Part shown: in pieces, positions 22,401-31,993 of the stretch
Numbering within the stretch: the first letter of the stretch is position 1
Layout of the letters: every line of letters begins with the position of its first letter
Assembly (NCBI GenBank): GCA_000149265.1
Contig: CH002809.1
Coordinates: 1,026,060-1,090,059 of the forward strand
Length of the DNA stretch: 64,000 nt
Source of the DNA: Ciona savignyi
Taxonomy: Eukaryota > Chordata > Ascidiacea > Phlebobranchia > Cionidae
Direction of reading: 5' to 3'
The notes under the pieces: generated by a model
Seen by the model: only the letters and a program-made list of their open reading frames with translations
Database searches by the model: none
What the model was told of the DNA's origin: nothing
Program-made: the position numbers and the translations under genes

Positions 22401-25400
22401 GTTCCGTGGTGCTTTTTGAACAGCTTTCTTGGCAATTATTAAATTTAATTAGCAGTGCATTCTGTTTACTAGCATCGGAATCTACAACTATTACAACAAA
22501 GCAATGTCACCTTGGATATGGGGGAGATTATGTTGATGATTTGTTGATTGTTTACATGGTTGATTGATAGAAGCTTTGGTTTTCCAACAACGTGGGGTCT
22601 TCTCATTTGCAGCACTCCTTGTTTTTGATCTGTCTGTAACAACATTTGGTTGCTAACTCTGATATTCATGTCTAATCCCTGCGCATGGGAAGACGCAGAC
22701 ATACAAACTCTATAAATACTACAGGATCGCTTGGATCACTTAGACTGCTGTGGAAAGTAATTCTTACCCTGTCCCAAACACTAATCTCAACCCCAGAACT
22801 AACTTTAACCCCAACCCTAACATTAATATCATGGCTTTTGTAATTACGAAGTATAGTAAGCGATCCAAGCAATCCTGTAGTATTTAGAGGTACCGTAAAA
22901 TTGCTTCTATAATAAGTTGTTACCATTCAAACAAAAATGGGTATACAAGTTTAATCAGAACAAAATTATCCCATGACGAAAGTTATAATTTTTAAAAGTG
23001 CAACAAACATGATAGAAGAGTTGATTTTACCTCAAAATGGACAACGTATGTTGTACCATGGAACGGATCAGATCTTTGTAAGATGTCTTTCATTTCAAAC
23101 TTTTCATCTGTGAGATGATAATATAAATGAAGTCATTAACCTCAAGATAGTCCACTTCTTAGTATTAATAACCCTTTAACCGCCGCTGTCGACTTAGACT
23201 CAAGTGGACAGCGCCGAAAATTACTGAAGTAGAAAAGTATACAGCCGACTTTGATCAGCAAGATGGCGCTAGGGAGCTAAATAATTTCTGCAATAGTTTT
23301 TTGTCCAGAAGCTTTTAACCTTAAGTGACTTAGCCGAAAAAATAACCCGAAAAACAGCCGGCAGTAATAGTCTGGGGGTTACTGTCATTTGAAAACCATC
23401 TGGCCAGCTATATCAACACAGTGTAAATTATCTCTGATGATGGGAGTTGTTACTTTCGAACATAATCAGTTAATTTAAACATAAAATACTCAGATTATGA
23501 CATAAACATAACAAACCAGATACGAGTTGTTTCGCTCGCTGTTCCACTTGACCGACTTCGACCCTTCGAGCCCCATTCAACCCGACCCGAGGTTCCTGGT
23601 TGATGAGCTCATAATGGTGTTTGTTTGTTAACAAGTGCCACCTATGGGTGAGATCCTCTGTGTGTACGAGTGGTTTGTACGGGTACGTCCTGTGTGGAAA
23701 GGGAAGGGGTTACTGCTATGTGATTCAGTTGCTCATTTTCACCACTAAGGATAGGGAGAAAACTAAAAGGAGGGAAAGCGGGAAGGAGGGAAACCATACA
23801 TTAAAATGAAGATTGTGACATTTGGGTTAGTTTTAAACATGGGGTTGAAGGTTCTGGGGTAGAGATTAGTGTTTAGGGATTGGTTTAAATTAGTTTGCGT
23901 AATTTTAGTCAGCAGTTTCCCTCCTTCCCTCCTTCTAGTGTTGCCCAAGGAGAGTGCATTTCTATCTTTTAAACAACTTGTTTACACTTTTTTATCAACA
24001 AGAGCAAGTGGGGTTATCATATGGACAGTCGTTGGATAACCAAGTGTTCACAATAAGGTTAACAGAACAAAGAGTGTTTATTACTACTACGGTGTCTTTA
24101 ATAACAGGGGCTTTGATTTAGTAATCTTTGAGCGAAATTGTAACTAAAATTTCTTAAAAAAATTGTAACTAATAAATATCTAAGGTATTTACCTGTAATG
24201 NNNNNNNNNNNNNNNNNNNNNNNNNNNNNNNNNNNNNNNNNNNNNNNNNNNNNNNNNNNNNNNNNNNNNNNNNNNNNNNNNNNNNNNNNNNNNNNNNNNN
24301 AATCGTGTGAAATATAAAGGTTGAATCCTCCGTAATATAAGAAAACGAAACAATAATATTGACAGTTTAACAATACAAAAATGGATGGTAATGTGTGTTG
24401 CAGATAGCAGCCTAAGTAGATTTAAGACAATTTCAAAACAGCTTTGTTTATAAACAAAACAAGGTAAAAGTTTTAACCTCTAAAAAAACTCGCCAATCGC
24501 ATAAAAAGTATAAAAAACTTACCGATCGCATGAACAATGCTTGCTATTTGATTTTTCATTAGATTCTGTAATTAAAGAATTTGTTCAAAGTTATGAAAGT
24601 TTTGGTAGGGAATATAAAAAATGATTTCTGACCAATTCAATTATTAAAACCTTCTTTTATTTAATTAAAATAACTTAAATATTCATTTATTCATTATGAC
24701 ATATTTAATTAGCCAGTTCAATTAAGCCAGCTTAACAAGAGTAATAACAAAACTCTCAATACAATTAACTATATACAATGGTTTCATTTCAACAAACGTT
24801 CAACTGCCTACAAATGTTCATCTTAAATGTGCTATCCAGCAGCATTATTGCTACAGTTTTTTTAACTCGTTAAAACATTGGGTTGCAGCAATACTGTGTC
24901 TAAGGTCACAACCAAACACCTGTTTTAATCCCATCTCTTTAGACTTAATGAAGGTCCATCTGGCCGGTTAGTCTGGTGGTTTAATAACACGCCTTTTAAC
25001 TGCAAGGTTGCAGATTAGAAACTGGTCGCTAGCTAGTCGGTTGTGTCCTTGGTCAAAGCACCTAACAGATATTGCCTGAACCCAGCGGATTAATGGGTTC
25101 TACCAAATTGCAGAAACGTGTGAATCATACATAACACACTGCAATAGCTCCGGTAACCCGACGTTGGGCGCGAGGTGATCTGACGATTGCCTGTGTATTA
25201 ACCCCCTTGGTTTTCCTATTCAAGGGGATAAACATGAATATCCTATCCTATCGTATCCTATAATTCCCAAAGCACAGAAAATTACCTTCCCGTTGGAACG
25301 CTTTGTTAATTTCTGTGTCCCAGAAGTGTCCTACGATAAACCAACCGATGCAGAACGACAATGCAAATTGCAGATTATTATAAGATTTCCATGAAAACTT

Positions 25401-25403
25401 CAT
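16483..25403 (-). CDS. Short chondroitin-synthase family (CHGN domain) glycosyltransferase
   Basis: Eight exons join in phase: 25403-25286, 23657-23517, 23107-23031, 21876-21716, 20601-20508, 19255-19130, 18143-17980, 16723-16483, giving 373 residues. Exon 1 encodes a type II signal anchor (about residues 9-27, FALSFCIGWFIVG). Next comes RWHLLTNKHHYEL, like the linker between the two domains of CHSY proteins. The C-terminal GT domain follows with KGEF-type KGEFNRAVGL, the metal-binding DVD (208-210), FPIMFSQYDP, KVGGF and GWGGEDVDL (299-307), ending QYAMCVGAWAETLG. The family transfers GalNAc (and GlcA in full synthases) to growing chondroitin in the Golgi. Full CHSY proteins are about 800 residues; here the N-terminal domain is absent. 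The C-terminal motifs are closer to CHSY1/CHSY3 than to CSGALNACT, so the substrate is uncertain. Splice choices at exons 4, 5, 7 and 8 were settled by phase (donors GTGGGT and GTGAGT). Confidence 0.85.
16776..17396 (+). mobile_element. SINE-A copy split by a foldback insertion
   Basis: SINE-A sequence runs 16776-16963 and resumes at 17324 through the CCTATCCTATCC tail. The interruption is the foldback element at 16964-17323. Sits in the last intron of the chondroitin enzyme. Confidence 0.8.
16964..17323. mobile_element. Foldback element built from a 15-16-bp repeat, 9-bp target duplication
   Basis: The left arm is a run of CAACTGAACCCCTTA-like units; the right arm is the reverse complement (TAAGGGGTTCAGTTG and GAAAGGGGTTTGGTTG). 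The arms meet near 17138 at AACCCGGGTTCC. The direct repeat CTGACGATT occurs at 16955-16963 and 17324-17332, exactly restoring the SINE when collapsed. A 9-bp duplication is typical of Mutator-like transposition, which is inference. Confidence 0.8.
18165..18835. repeat. ~138-bp tandem repeat, about 5 units
   Basis: Each unit has CATCCACGCGTTATAAGAGGG, TTATTCTACTGTATCTTACG, TACTTTAATC, TTTTTTTAAGATGTCATTAC and ATGAAGATAACAATGATTAT. It begins about 25 bp upstream of exon 7 of the chondroitin enzyme (gene strand). Frames that are open across it are repeat artefacts. Confidence 0.85.
19256..19358. repeat. 35-bp repeat (GCATGGTTGATGGTGTT) abutting an exon
   Basis: Three to four units of GCATGGTTGATGGTGTTAAA and ACATGGTTGACCAT. 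The array touches the acceptor of exon 6 (19255) of the chondroitin enzyme, so the splice acceptor lies within the first unit. Confidence 0.75.
19360..19573. mobile_element. MITE family M1 copy
   Basis: Right end TTCCCACCTTACCTC to AATATTGCCC and core AGTTAGTTTTAAACATGGGG, GAGATTAGTGTTTAGGG. The left end is diverged. Lies in intron 5 of the chondroitin enzyme. Confidence 0.7.
19880..20495. repeat. 31-32-bp minisatellite, about 19 units
   Basis: Units read CACAGTCAAGCACAGTAATA followed by CACCTCATGCC, with GAGCACAG and AATGACAG variants. The array ends about 15 bp from exon 5 of the chondroitin enzyme. Isolated monomers of the same sequence occur elsewhere in the window (see findings). Confidence 0.85.
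21115..21570. repeat. ~60-64-bp tandem repeat, about 7 units
   Basis: Units contain ATGGACATGGGTACTAATTA, AAGCAACACCTAAGTAAAAT and ATAGCAAGAGGTAAGCAGTA. Fills intron 4 of the chondroitin enzyme together with a SINE-A fragment. Confidence 0.85.
21583..21694 (+). mobile_element. SINE-A 3' half
   Basis: CGGTAACCCGACGATGGGCG through the CCTATCCTATCC tail, ending about 20 bp from exon 4 of the chondroitin enzyme. Confidence 0.75.
22051..22270 (+). mobile_element. SINE-A copy, both ends shortened
   Basis: Starts at the box-B region (GAAAGGTTGCAGGTGCGAAA) and stops after CCCTTGGTTT; in intron 3 of the chondroitin enzyme. Confidence 0.7.
22707..22895. mobile_element. MITE family M2 copy
   Basis: Terminal inverted repeat of about 28 bp: TAAATACTACAGGATCGCTT at the left and its complement with GTAGTATTTAGAGGTACC at the right. 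The core has CCAAACACTAATCTCAACCC and AACCCTAACATTAATATCAT. In intron 3 of the chondroitin enzyme. Confidence 0.8.
23756..23945. mobile_element. MITE family M1 copy
   Basis: Left arm AAACTAAAAGGAGGGAAAGC, right arm TTTCCCTCCTTCCCTCC to TAGTGTTGCCC. An 8-bp near-duplication (AAGGATAG / AAGGAGAG) flanks it. In intron 1 of the chondroitin enzyme. Confidence 0.75.
24201..24300. other. Assembly gap (100 N)
   Basis: Exactly 100 N in intron 1 of the chondroitin enzyme. True size is unknown, but phase from exon 1 to exon 2 is already consistent. Confidence 0.99.
24962..25260 (+). mobile_element. SINE-A copy
   Basis: Full-length forward copy, 25 bp from the exon 1 donor of the chondroitin enzyme. 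Confidence 0.8.
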
Positions 25404-25918
25404 CTAAATATTGAAGGGTTTTAAAGACATAAAACAATAAATTGACCAAATTTAAAATTAGCATTTTAAAGCCATAAACGATATATATATCGACAAAAAT
25501 TTAACATGTTTTTAAAGATTATAATTTTTAACAGTGTTGCAACAAGAGTACTGATATGATGGACATGGTTAAGAATACGGTAACAGCGGTAAGGAACATA
25601 AAGAACAATCATGACTAATTAACTTTATATGCAAATCAAATTAATGAAACCAATTAGGCCTATGCCATCTACATAACACTACTTAGGATTAGCTTTATCT
25701 TAAAATTATTTGAATGTGATTAGGGGCACAAACAATGAAAAAATTTGTCAGCTGCATGCCTATTCAATGTTTTGGATGTAAGTTACACCAATTACTTTTA
25801 AACTAGGCAAATTTAAGTATGTAAGTGTAAAAATGGAATTCAGAATCAATGGTTGTGTTGAGGTACTTCTAGGTATTGTTCTGTTGAGGTGTTTATGGGT
25901 ATTAACCACTGATTCTGA
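25404..25918. other. Short intergenic stretch
   Basis: AT-rich, about 500 bp between the chondroitin enzyme start and the rhodanese stop. Nothing distinctive beyond TATATATAT near 25480. Confidence 0.5.
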
Positions 25919-26461
25919 TTACTTCTTCTCTTCTTTATATTTCGTCCAGTTTGCCATACCTCCTGGGTAGTGCTTTGCGTTCGAATATCCAAGCCACAAT
26001 GCTGCATTCAACGCAACTGTGCTACGAAGGCCTGCAATGCAATAAAACACAACTTTGTCGTCTTTACCAGGTTTGTCCAATCCGAACTCTTCTTTAAACT
26101 CGTTATTTCTCAGGCTAAATGCATCGGTAACTTCGTTGAATGGAATATTAATCCACTGCTTTGCTTCTATTCGACCGGTTTCGGTCTCACGCGGCGTACG
26201 GACGTCTATAACAAATATATCTTCATTGTTAACAGCGTTTATGAATGCATCATCGTCCAACATATACTCAGGTCGCGTATCGGCCTCATCCGGTATCTGC
26301 ACGGAAAAAACGCGACGGTTTTCGATAAATCCTGTCGGCACACGTTTCGATTTATACCCAAATACATGCTGAAACCGATAAGAGTGCGTGGAAACTACAC
26401 TGTTTCGGTAAAAAACGCGACTTGGGATTCTAAAACGTAACCGAGCTGCAAGTACAGACAT
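25919..26461 (-). CDS. Single-domain rhodanese, probably mitochondrial
   Basis: One exon, 180 residues from the ATG at 26461; upstream in-frame codons are open but the Arg-rich start MSVLAARLRFRIPSRVFYRN is a typical mitochondrial presequence. The rhodanese fold is seen from about residue 70: DIFVIDVRTPRETETGRI, then the active-site loop with Cys141 in CIAGLRS and a C-terminal YPGGMANW. The CxxGxRS loop is that of small thiosulfate sulfurtransferases (TSTD1/TSTD3, Drosophila Hsp67B2, GlpE), which pass a sulfane sulfur to an acceptor. The substrate cannot be deduced. It stands head to head with BPNT1 across 1.2 kb. Confidence 0.85.
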   Translation of the reverse strand: MSVLAARLRFRIPSRVFYRNSVVSTHSYRFQHVFGYKSKRVPTGFIENRRVFSVQIPDEADTRPEYMLDDDAFINAVNNEDIFVIDVRTPRETETGRIEAKQWINIPFNEVTDAFSLRNNEFKEEFGLDKPGKDDKVVFYCIAGLRSTVALNAALWLGYSNAKHYPGGMANWTKYKEEKK

Positions 26462-27689
26462 TGTTATTGTTATGTCACCAATCAAAAGCTGTTCGATGCA
26501 TAGTGTAGTAACAGTCGCCATTGTTGAGATCGATTTAAAGTCGTCAATGTCCCAATACCAGTACAAGTAAATCCCCGTCTATTCGAATTCGTAGTTTATT
26601 TAATCCTAAAAAAGCCACTGCGTAAGGGTGTGTTTTGTTACCCGAGGAATCGTCAGATTACTCGCGCCATTGCAGGCGTTCCTTTAAAGGTAGAACCAAT
26701 TAATTCACTAGGTTTAGGCAATGTCCGCTAAATACCTTGCCCAAGGATACAACCAACAAAACAGCAACTAGTTTGTAATCTGCAACCCTGCAGACAAAAG
26801 ACTACGCAATGATCCAAGCTATTCGGGCAGATCAGCATTAGTCCAAGATTATGAGTCATGCAAACGAACCCCAGCGATTTTAACAAGGCTGGTTTTAATG
26901 CACAATGGCTTTTACATGTCTGGCATGTTCGCTGTTTCGGTGTCAGCGTACACCACAGGTTGTAAAATCGAGAAAATCCGTGGCTTATCGGGTGTTTCCT
27001 TAGGTAAGAAACTTTGCCGCGTGAAGATAGTGCGCATTTTGGTTAAACAGTAACTTGTAGGCCTGCAATAGTAACGCTAATCTGACTGTAACACGAGGTA
27101 ATCGATTGATTGTCCGTGTTATAACACTCCTGCGATTTCCCCTCAACGTGAATTAACGTGAATATTCCATCCAATAACTTCTAGCTCACATACGGGGCGA
27201 CAAACTCTGAACGCATAAATTTTAGGATATTTGTTACGTCAGTGCTTTTTAACGACATCGTGTCATAAGCCAAGTTAAAGAAATACAGCGGTTGTTAAAT
27301 GTAAATCCATCGTGCCGCAACAAAGGTACACTTTTTCCGCGTAAGATCAGTCGTTTTACCGGAGATATATAAACAAGAGACTCTTCTCTTGTTTATATAT
27401 TTCCGGTTTTACAGCGGGTGTTGATGTATGTACTATATCCGATCATCTAATATTGCCAACATGCGTGCTGCAATGTAATTACTACATGGTTCAGTTGATA
27501 ATTATTTCTTAACTTCCCGTGTTCAATTATTTCGTAATTTTCCGTTCTAGAATTTTCCGCCCGTTATTGCAAAGCAGCGTACTGTACATAGTGATTAATG
27601 TTTACCCGCATTTTTTCCTTGTCTCGCCGGTTTAGCGCTTTCTTTAATCATTCCAGTTAGCAACGTGCGGTGTTAGTACGATTTAAATA
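26462..27689. promoter_or_regulatory. Divergent promoter region of rhodanese and BPNT1
   Basis: About 1.2 kb between two start codons. It has an old reverse SINE-A remnant (26632-26780), a second remnant near 27080-27175 and a near-perfect palindrome at 27359-27406. No core promoter motif can be called firmly. Confidence 0.5.
27359..27406. repeat. Near-perfect 22-bp inverted repeat with 4-bp loop
   Basis: Arms 27359-27380 and 27385-27406 pair at 21 of 22 positions (CCGGAGATATATAAACAAG and complement), separated by CTCT. Each arm contains TATATAAA, so a TATA-like motif faces both ways, about 290 bp upstream of the BPNT1 ATG. Confidence 0.85.
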
Positions 27690-30600
27690 ATGGCGAATAT
27701 CCCGGGGATAATGCGCGTCCTATCGGCGCCGGAGCGAATTGCAGATAAATCCGCACTGCTTGTTCGGGAGATAATGTCATCACGAGATCTTGGAATAGTC
27801 GACAAGGCTATTGTTTGTACCAAGTCATGTACCGAAACACTGATGGGTAAACGGATATTAAAACGTATGAAAACTAATCCTCCCTCATACACATATCTTA
27901 ACCCCCAAACTCACCTTTATATTAACCAAATCCTTGGCCCAAATGACATGGTCTTCATTTTAGTGTGTAATACCTGTTGCATCAGTTATTTTACAGTGCT
28001 CAACCGTAGGCATGAGGTGTGTTACTGTCTTAACTGCGAATATTAAATGTATGGCTGTGCTTAACTGTTGGCAAAGGGTGTATAACTGTGGTTCAGTGTT
28101 GGCATGAGTTATATTACTGTGCTCGAATATGGACGTGATGTGTAGTACTGTGCACAATGATGGGCTTAATAATGCGAGATCTTCCATCACAGTTTATTTT
28201 GTTTAATTTTATTGGATATTTTGTTTAACTTTGTACACATTAACCAAGGCCTTCGTGTTAACTGAGGTCAAGGTCCCCATGTTTACAAAAGAACTGTTTA
28301 CCTGCTATTTTCATATTAATTACTTAAAGCCATTGGTATTAACTAAGGTCTGTACAATAAATTTTTAAGTATAATAGAGGCCTTATGTTACCGAGATTCC
28401 ACATTAACTGATACCGAACATAAACTGAAAAGCATTATATATTGACAAAGTCTTAACTTAACCGAGGCCTTTAGTTAACTGATTAACAGAGGCCCCATAT
28501 TAATAGATGCCCAATATTAATAGAGGCCCATTATTAACACAGGCCCCATATAAACAGTTGCCTAATATTAACAGATGCCCAATAATAACCTTTCATGCAA
28601 CAGGGTGGTCAGAAGAACCTACAGACAAAGGCGGACACAGCAGTTGAGAAGTTGATTCGAGCGTCCCTTCTTGCTGAGTTTCCTCAGTTAAACGTGATTG
28701 GGGAGGAAGACGAGAAACTTGATCCGACAGCTGATGCCAAGGCTGGCTCCGATGACCAGGTGTTGCGGATGGCGTGTCCTCCTGCCTGCGCTAATCTATC
28801 TCAAGAAGAGGTAATGTGGTGTCATTATGAAGATAGGATAGGATATTTATGTTTATCCCTGTGAATGGAAAAACAAAGCAGTTTAGCACACCGGCAATCG
28901 TCAGATCACCTCAAGCCCATCGTCGGGTTAACGGAGCTATTGTAAGGTGTTTTATATGATAGACACGTTCCTTTAATTTGGGAGAACCCATCAATCCGCT
29001 TGGTTCAGGCAATTTCCGTAAGTGCCTTGCCCAAGGACACAACCGACTAGTGAGCGACCAGTTTCGCACCTGCAACCTTTCGACTGAAATGTGACGCACT
29101 TAATCGCCAGACTAACCGGCCGGAAAGATTGTAATAAACCTCATTCAAACAGATAGTGGTGTGGGTAGATCCTCTCGATGGCACCGCTGAGTTCACTGAA
29201 GGTAAAACAATTTTGCCCTATATTCCCTTCCTCCAAATTGGCCCCCCTTTATCTCAGGGTTGCTGGATCATGTGACAATATTGATCGGCTTGGCAGTGAA
29301 TGGTGAGGCAGTTGGAGGAGTCATCAACCAACCTTTCTACAACTACCAATCCGGACCTCAGGTTATTAGGATAGGATAGGTTATTCGTGTTTATTCCCGT
29401 GAATGTGAAAACCAAGATGGACAATCGTAAGATCACCTCGCACCCACCGTCGGGTTACCGGAGCTATTGCAGTGTGTTTTATATGATAGACATGTTCCTT
29501 CAATTTGGTAGAACCCATTAATCCGCTGGGGGTCAGGCAATGTCCGTAAAGTGCCTTGCCCAAGGACACAACCGACAAGCTAGCAATCAGTTTCGAACCT
29601 GCAACCATTTGATTGAAAGGCGCCGCACTAAACCGCCAGACTAACCAGCCGGACAAATATGTCATTGTTTTTTGTGTCATGTAATGATAAATTGGTTGTT
29701 TTGTAGTCCGTCATAATGACATGGTAGTTCATGTATTTTGTTTTAAATTAATCTATCAAAGTTGGAAAGAATTTAATCCATCGTTTCACGAATATGATGA
29801 CATCTACATTTTAACCCCAGGCAAATCTCGGACGAACTATATGGGGACTTGTGGGGTTAGGAGCGTTCGGTTGGAACCGTGCGGAACCCCCTGTGGGACG
29901 TCGCATTCTTATCACAACCCGGTCACACTCAAACGAACTCGTCAATTTGTGTCTGGACAGCATGTCTCCTACTCATGTTGAGCGACAGGGTGGAGCTGGG
30001 AATAAGGTACCTGTGCCAACTGTGTATACAAACCAACTCTAAAATTCTTGGCCAACCTGTTTATATGAGCTACCTTAAATATAATTGGGCCTCATGAGTA
30101 TATCAGCCACATGTCTATTTATGAGCCATCAGTGTATACCAGCCACCTATAAAGTCTGTACATGCCACAATCACAGATAATGTTTATTATTAGAATTGGA
30201 AAACGCATGTGGAAGTAATGCCATCAATTGTCGGATTATCTCGTGCCAACCGTTGGTATATCGGACATATAGCATATATCGGACATTATCACATATCAGA
30301 CATTAATACCATACATATGACATACAGCATATATCGGACATTGGTATATCAGACGTATAGCATATATCGGACATTTGATATGATTAAACCGCTCTTACTC
30401 TTTAGTACGACTCTACTGAATTCACATGTCTTAGTGCCTTGTAGATATACCACAACTATCTAACTAGCGGCTGGTCCGACCGTTCGACCTTTTAACTGAG
30501 CTATTCACCTGACCTGTGTCCCACCCCCACAAAAAAAACCATGACAGGCACTAAGGGTTTAGTGCCTTGTAGAAGTACCACAAATATTAAGTTAGCGACT

Positions 30601-31358
30601 GGTCTGACCGTTCAACCTTTCAGCTGAGCTATACAACATGTCAGGTGAATGTGCCCCACCCCCACAAAACACCTCCTTATGACAGGCACTCAGAGTGATC
30701 GAAGGGGAAGCTGATGCCTACGTGTTCGCCTCCCCCGGCTGCAAGAAGTGGGACACGTGCGCACCCGAGGCAATTCTTAGAGCTGTTGGCGGGAACCTCA
30801 CAGATGTCCATGGTAATTTGTGCTCGCTGTTGAGCTACTTGTAATCTGAGTTTCAATTTCGATGAATCTTTGGATAACATTTGGTTTAAGCCAGGAATGT
30901 CGAACCTGCGGCCTGTCTAAGAGTTTTGTGCGGCCCGCTAGTCATTTTTACTCCAATTAGTATTTTAAACTTTCAATCATAGCCTAATTAAAATGTATCA
31001 GTCAGCTTTTAGGGGCGCAGTAATAGTAGGATATAGTATGGGAGCAACAGGAATACAGGATTATATATAACTATAAGACTCTACGGCCCATTGAATTAAT
31101 AGGTTCTGTGGCCCATTGAATTATTGCAAGTGACAATGCCGCCCACTACAATAAAAGGTTGGACATCCCTGGTTAAAGCAATGTACAGTTCCTTGCTTAA
31201 ATTAAGTAATACAAAGCTGAACACTTACAGGGAAAAAGATCAATTACCACAAAGATGTGAAGTTTCCCAACACCGGGGGTGTCATAGCGACATACCGTGA
31301 CCACCAAACTATCATCGACTTGGTGCCACAGAAAGTTAGAGACAATCTTGTCTCTTAG
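27690..31358 (+). CDS. BPNT1: BPNT1, 3'(2'),5'-bisphosphate nucleotidase
   Basis: Seven exons in phase: 27690-27812, 28604-28810, 29153-29201, 29258-29361, 29821-30006, 30686-30812, 31231-31358; 307 residues against 308 in human. The enzyme removes the 3'-phosphate from PAP, the by-product of sulfation, in the cytosol. Seen: EED at 75-77, WVDPLDGT at 114-121 (the metal-binding motif of lithium-sensitive phosphatases), GLGAFGW, TTRSHSN, GGAGNK, and [15 protein letters not shown] with the third metal-binding WD. The exon 1 donor was taken as GTTTGT after GACAAGGCTATT; this adds two residues relative to human and is the least certain junction. Its job of clearing PAP fits sulfated glycan synthesis generally, but adjacency to the chondroitin enzyme is not evidence of co-regulation. 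Confidence 0.95.
27985..28155. repeat. Degenerate monomers of the 31-bp minisatellite
   Basis: Four to five reverse-orientation monomers (TACTGTGCTC, GGCATGAGGTGTGTTACTGT) in BPNT1 intron 1. Confidence 0.6.
28440..28590. repeat. ~20-bp repeat in BPNT1 intron 1
   Basis: Repeats of AACAGAGGCCCCATATTAAT and AGATGCCCAATATTA directly before exon 2. Confidence 0.7.
28830..29124 (-). mobile_element. SINE-A copy
   Basis: Full-length reverse copy in BPNT1 intron 2, starting 20 bp after the donor. Confidence 0.8.
29367..29656 (-). mobile_element. SINE-A copy
   Basis: Reverse copy in BPNT1 intron 4, starting 5 bp after the exon 4 donor, with a ~20-bp deletion near its 3' end. Confidence 0.8.
30235..30385. 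repeat. TATCGGACATATAGCA minisatellite
   Basis: Irregular repeats of CATATATCGGACATT and GGTATATCAGAC in BPNT1 intron 5. Confidence 0.7.
30430..30692. repeat. ~128-bp tandem duplication that includes a splice acceptor
   Basis: Two copies carrying TTTAGTGCCTTGTAGA, TACCACAA, GACCGTTC, AGCTGAGCTAT-like, CCCACCCCCACAAAA and ATGACAGGCACT. The second copy ends at the exon 6 acceptor of BPNT1 (ATGACAG then GCACT), so the first copy carries a decoy of the same acceptor near 30541-30550. Confidence 0.8.
30892..31171. mobile_element. Small hAT-type element, 8-bp target duplication
   Basis: Ends CAGGAATGTCGAACC and GGTTGGACATCCCTG are imperfect inverted repeats. Flanks GTTTAAGC (30884-30891) and GTTAAAGC (31172-31179) match 7 of 8. 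In BPNT1 intron 6; no transposase. Confidence 0.75.
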
Positions 31359-31993
31359 ATCACATCTGGCATGGGTGGGTCCATGGTGTACAGTGGAAAA
31401 GTTGATATTGAATCAATGCTGAAAATGTGCTCCTAATACGCCTTTTTGAGTATTTTTGCCTGTGCAATTAATTTATTGAATTAACTGTTTGTTTTAATTA
31501 CACGACCAAATAGATTAAAATCTGGTTACTATTTGATAGAATACCCAAGGTAAACAAACTTATTAGAAAGACCAAACTACTGAAATATGAACTAAGATGT
31601 TTACAATTGTTTAGCCTGTCACTTCTGGTAGTAATCCAACGATTAAAATCAGGTTATTGCAAAGGTATATCAGATATGGAGCACACTGCAATAGCTCCAA
31701 TAACCCTACTTTGAGATTGTCTGATAAATCTGTAAAAATGAACACCAAATTGTAGGTGATTTTTAGAACCTTCACCATAATTACACTAGGATGTCAAAGT
31801 AGTAGACAATATATTTTGTACAAACAATAATTCAGTAGCCGCAGGGAATCCCCCAATATAAGAAGCAACACATAGATAATCAATATTTCGAAGGTACAAA
31901 TATTCCTCAATGTGGAATGCATAATTTTGAGATATTTCTGTAGCGCTCCTAACATAGTTGTGTACACTAAACGGTAGCAGATAACATTTTGCA
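31359..31993. other. Convergent region between BPNT1 and OSBPL-like stops
   Basis: About 630 bp of AT-rich DNA with a short SINE-A scrap (31675-31730). An open frame on the minus strand here is a shadow of the OSBPL last exon and its 3' UTR. Confidence 0.6.

Noticed and set aside
22340-22420. Extra minus-strand exon (KAVQKAPRNKFWLH) in the chondroitin enzyme
   Set aside because: Its phase does not fit exons 3 and 4, which already join in frame without it.
22672-22926. Minus-strand frame of 84 codons
   Set aside because: It is entirely MITE M2 including both inverted repeats.
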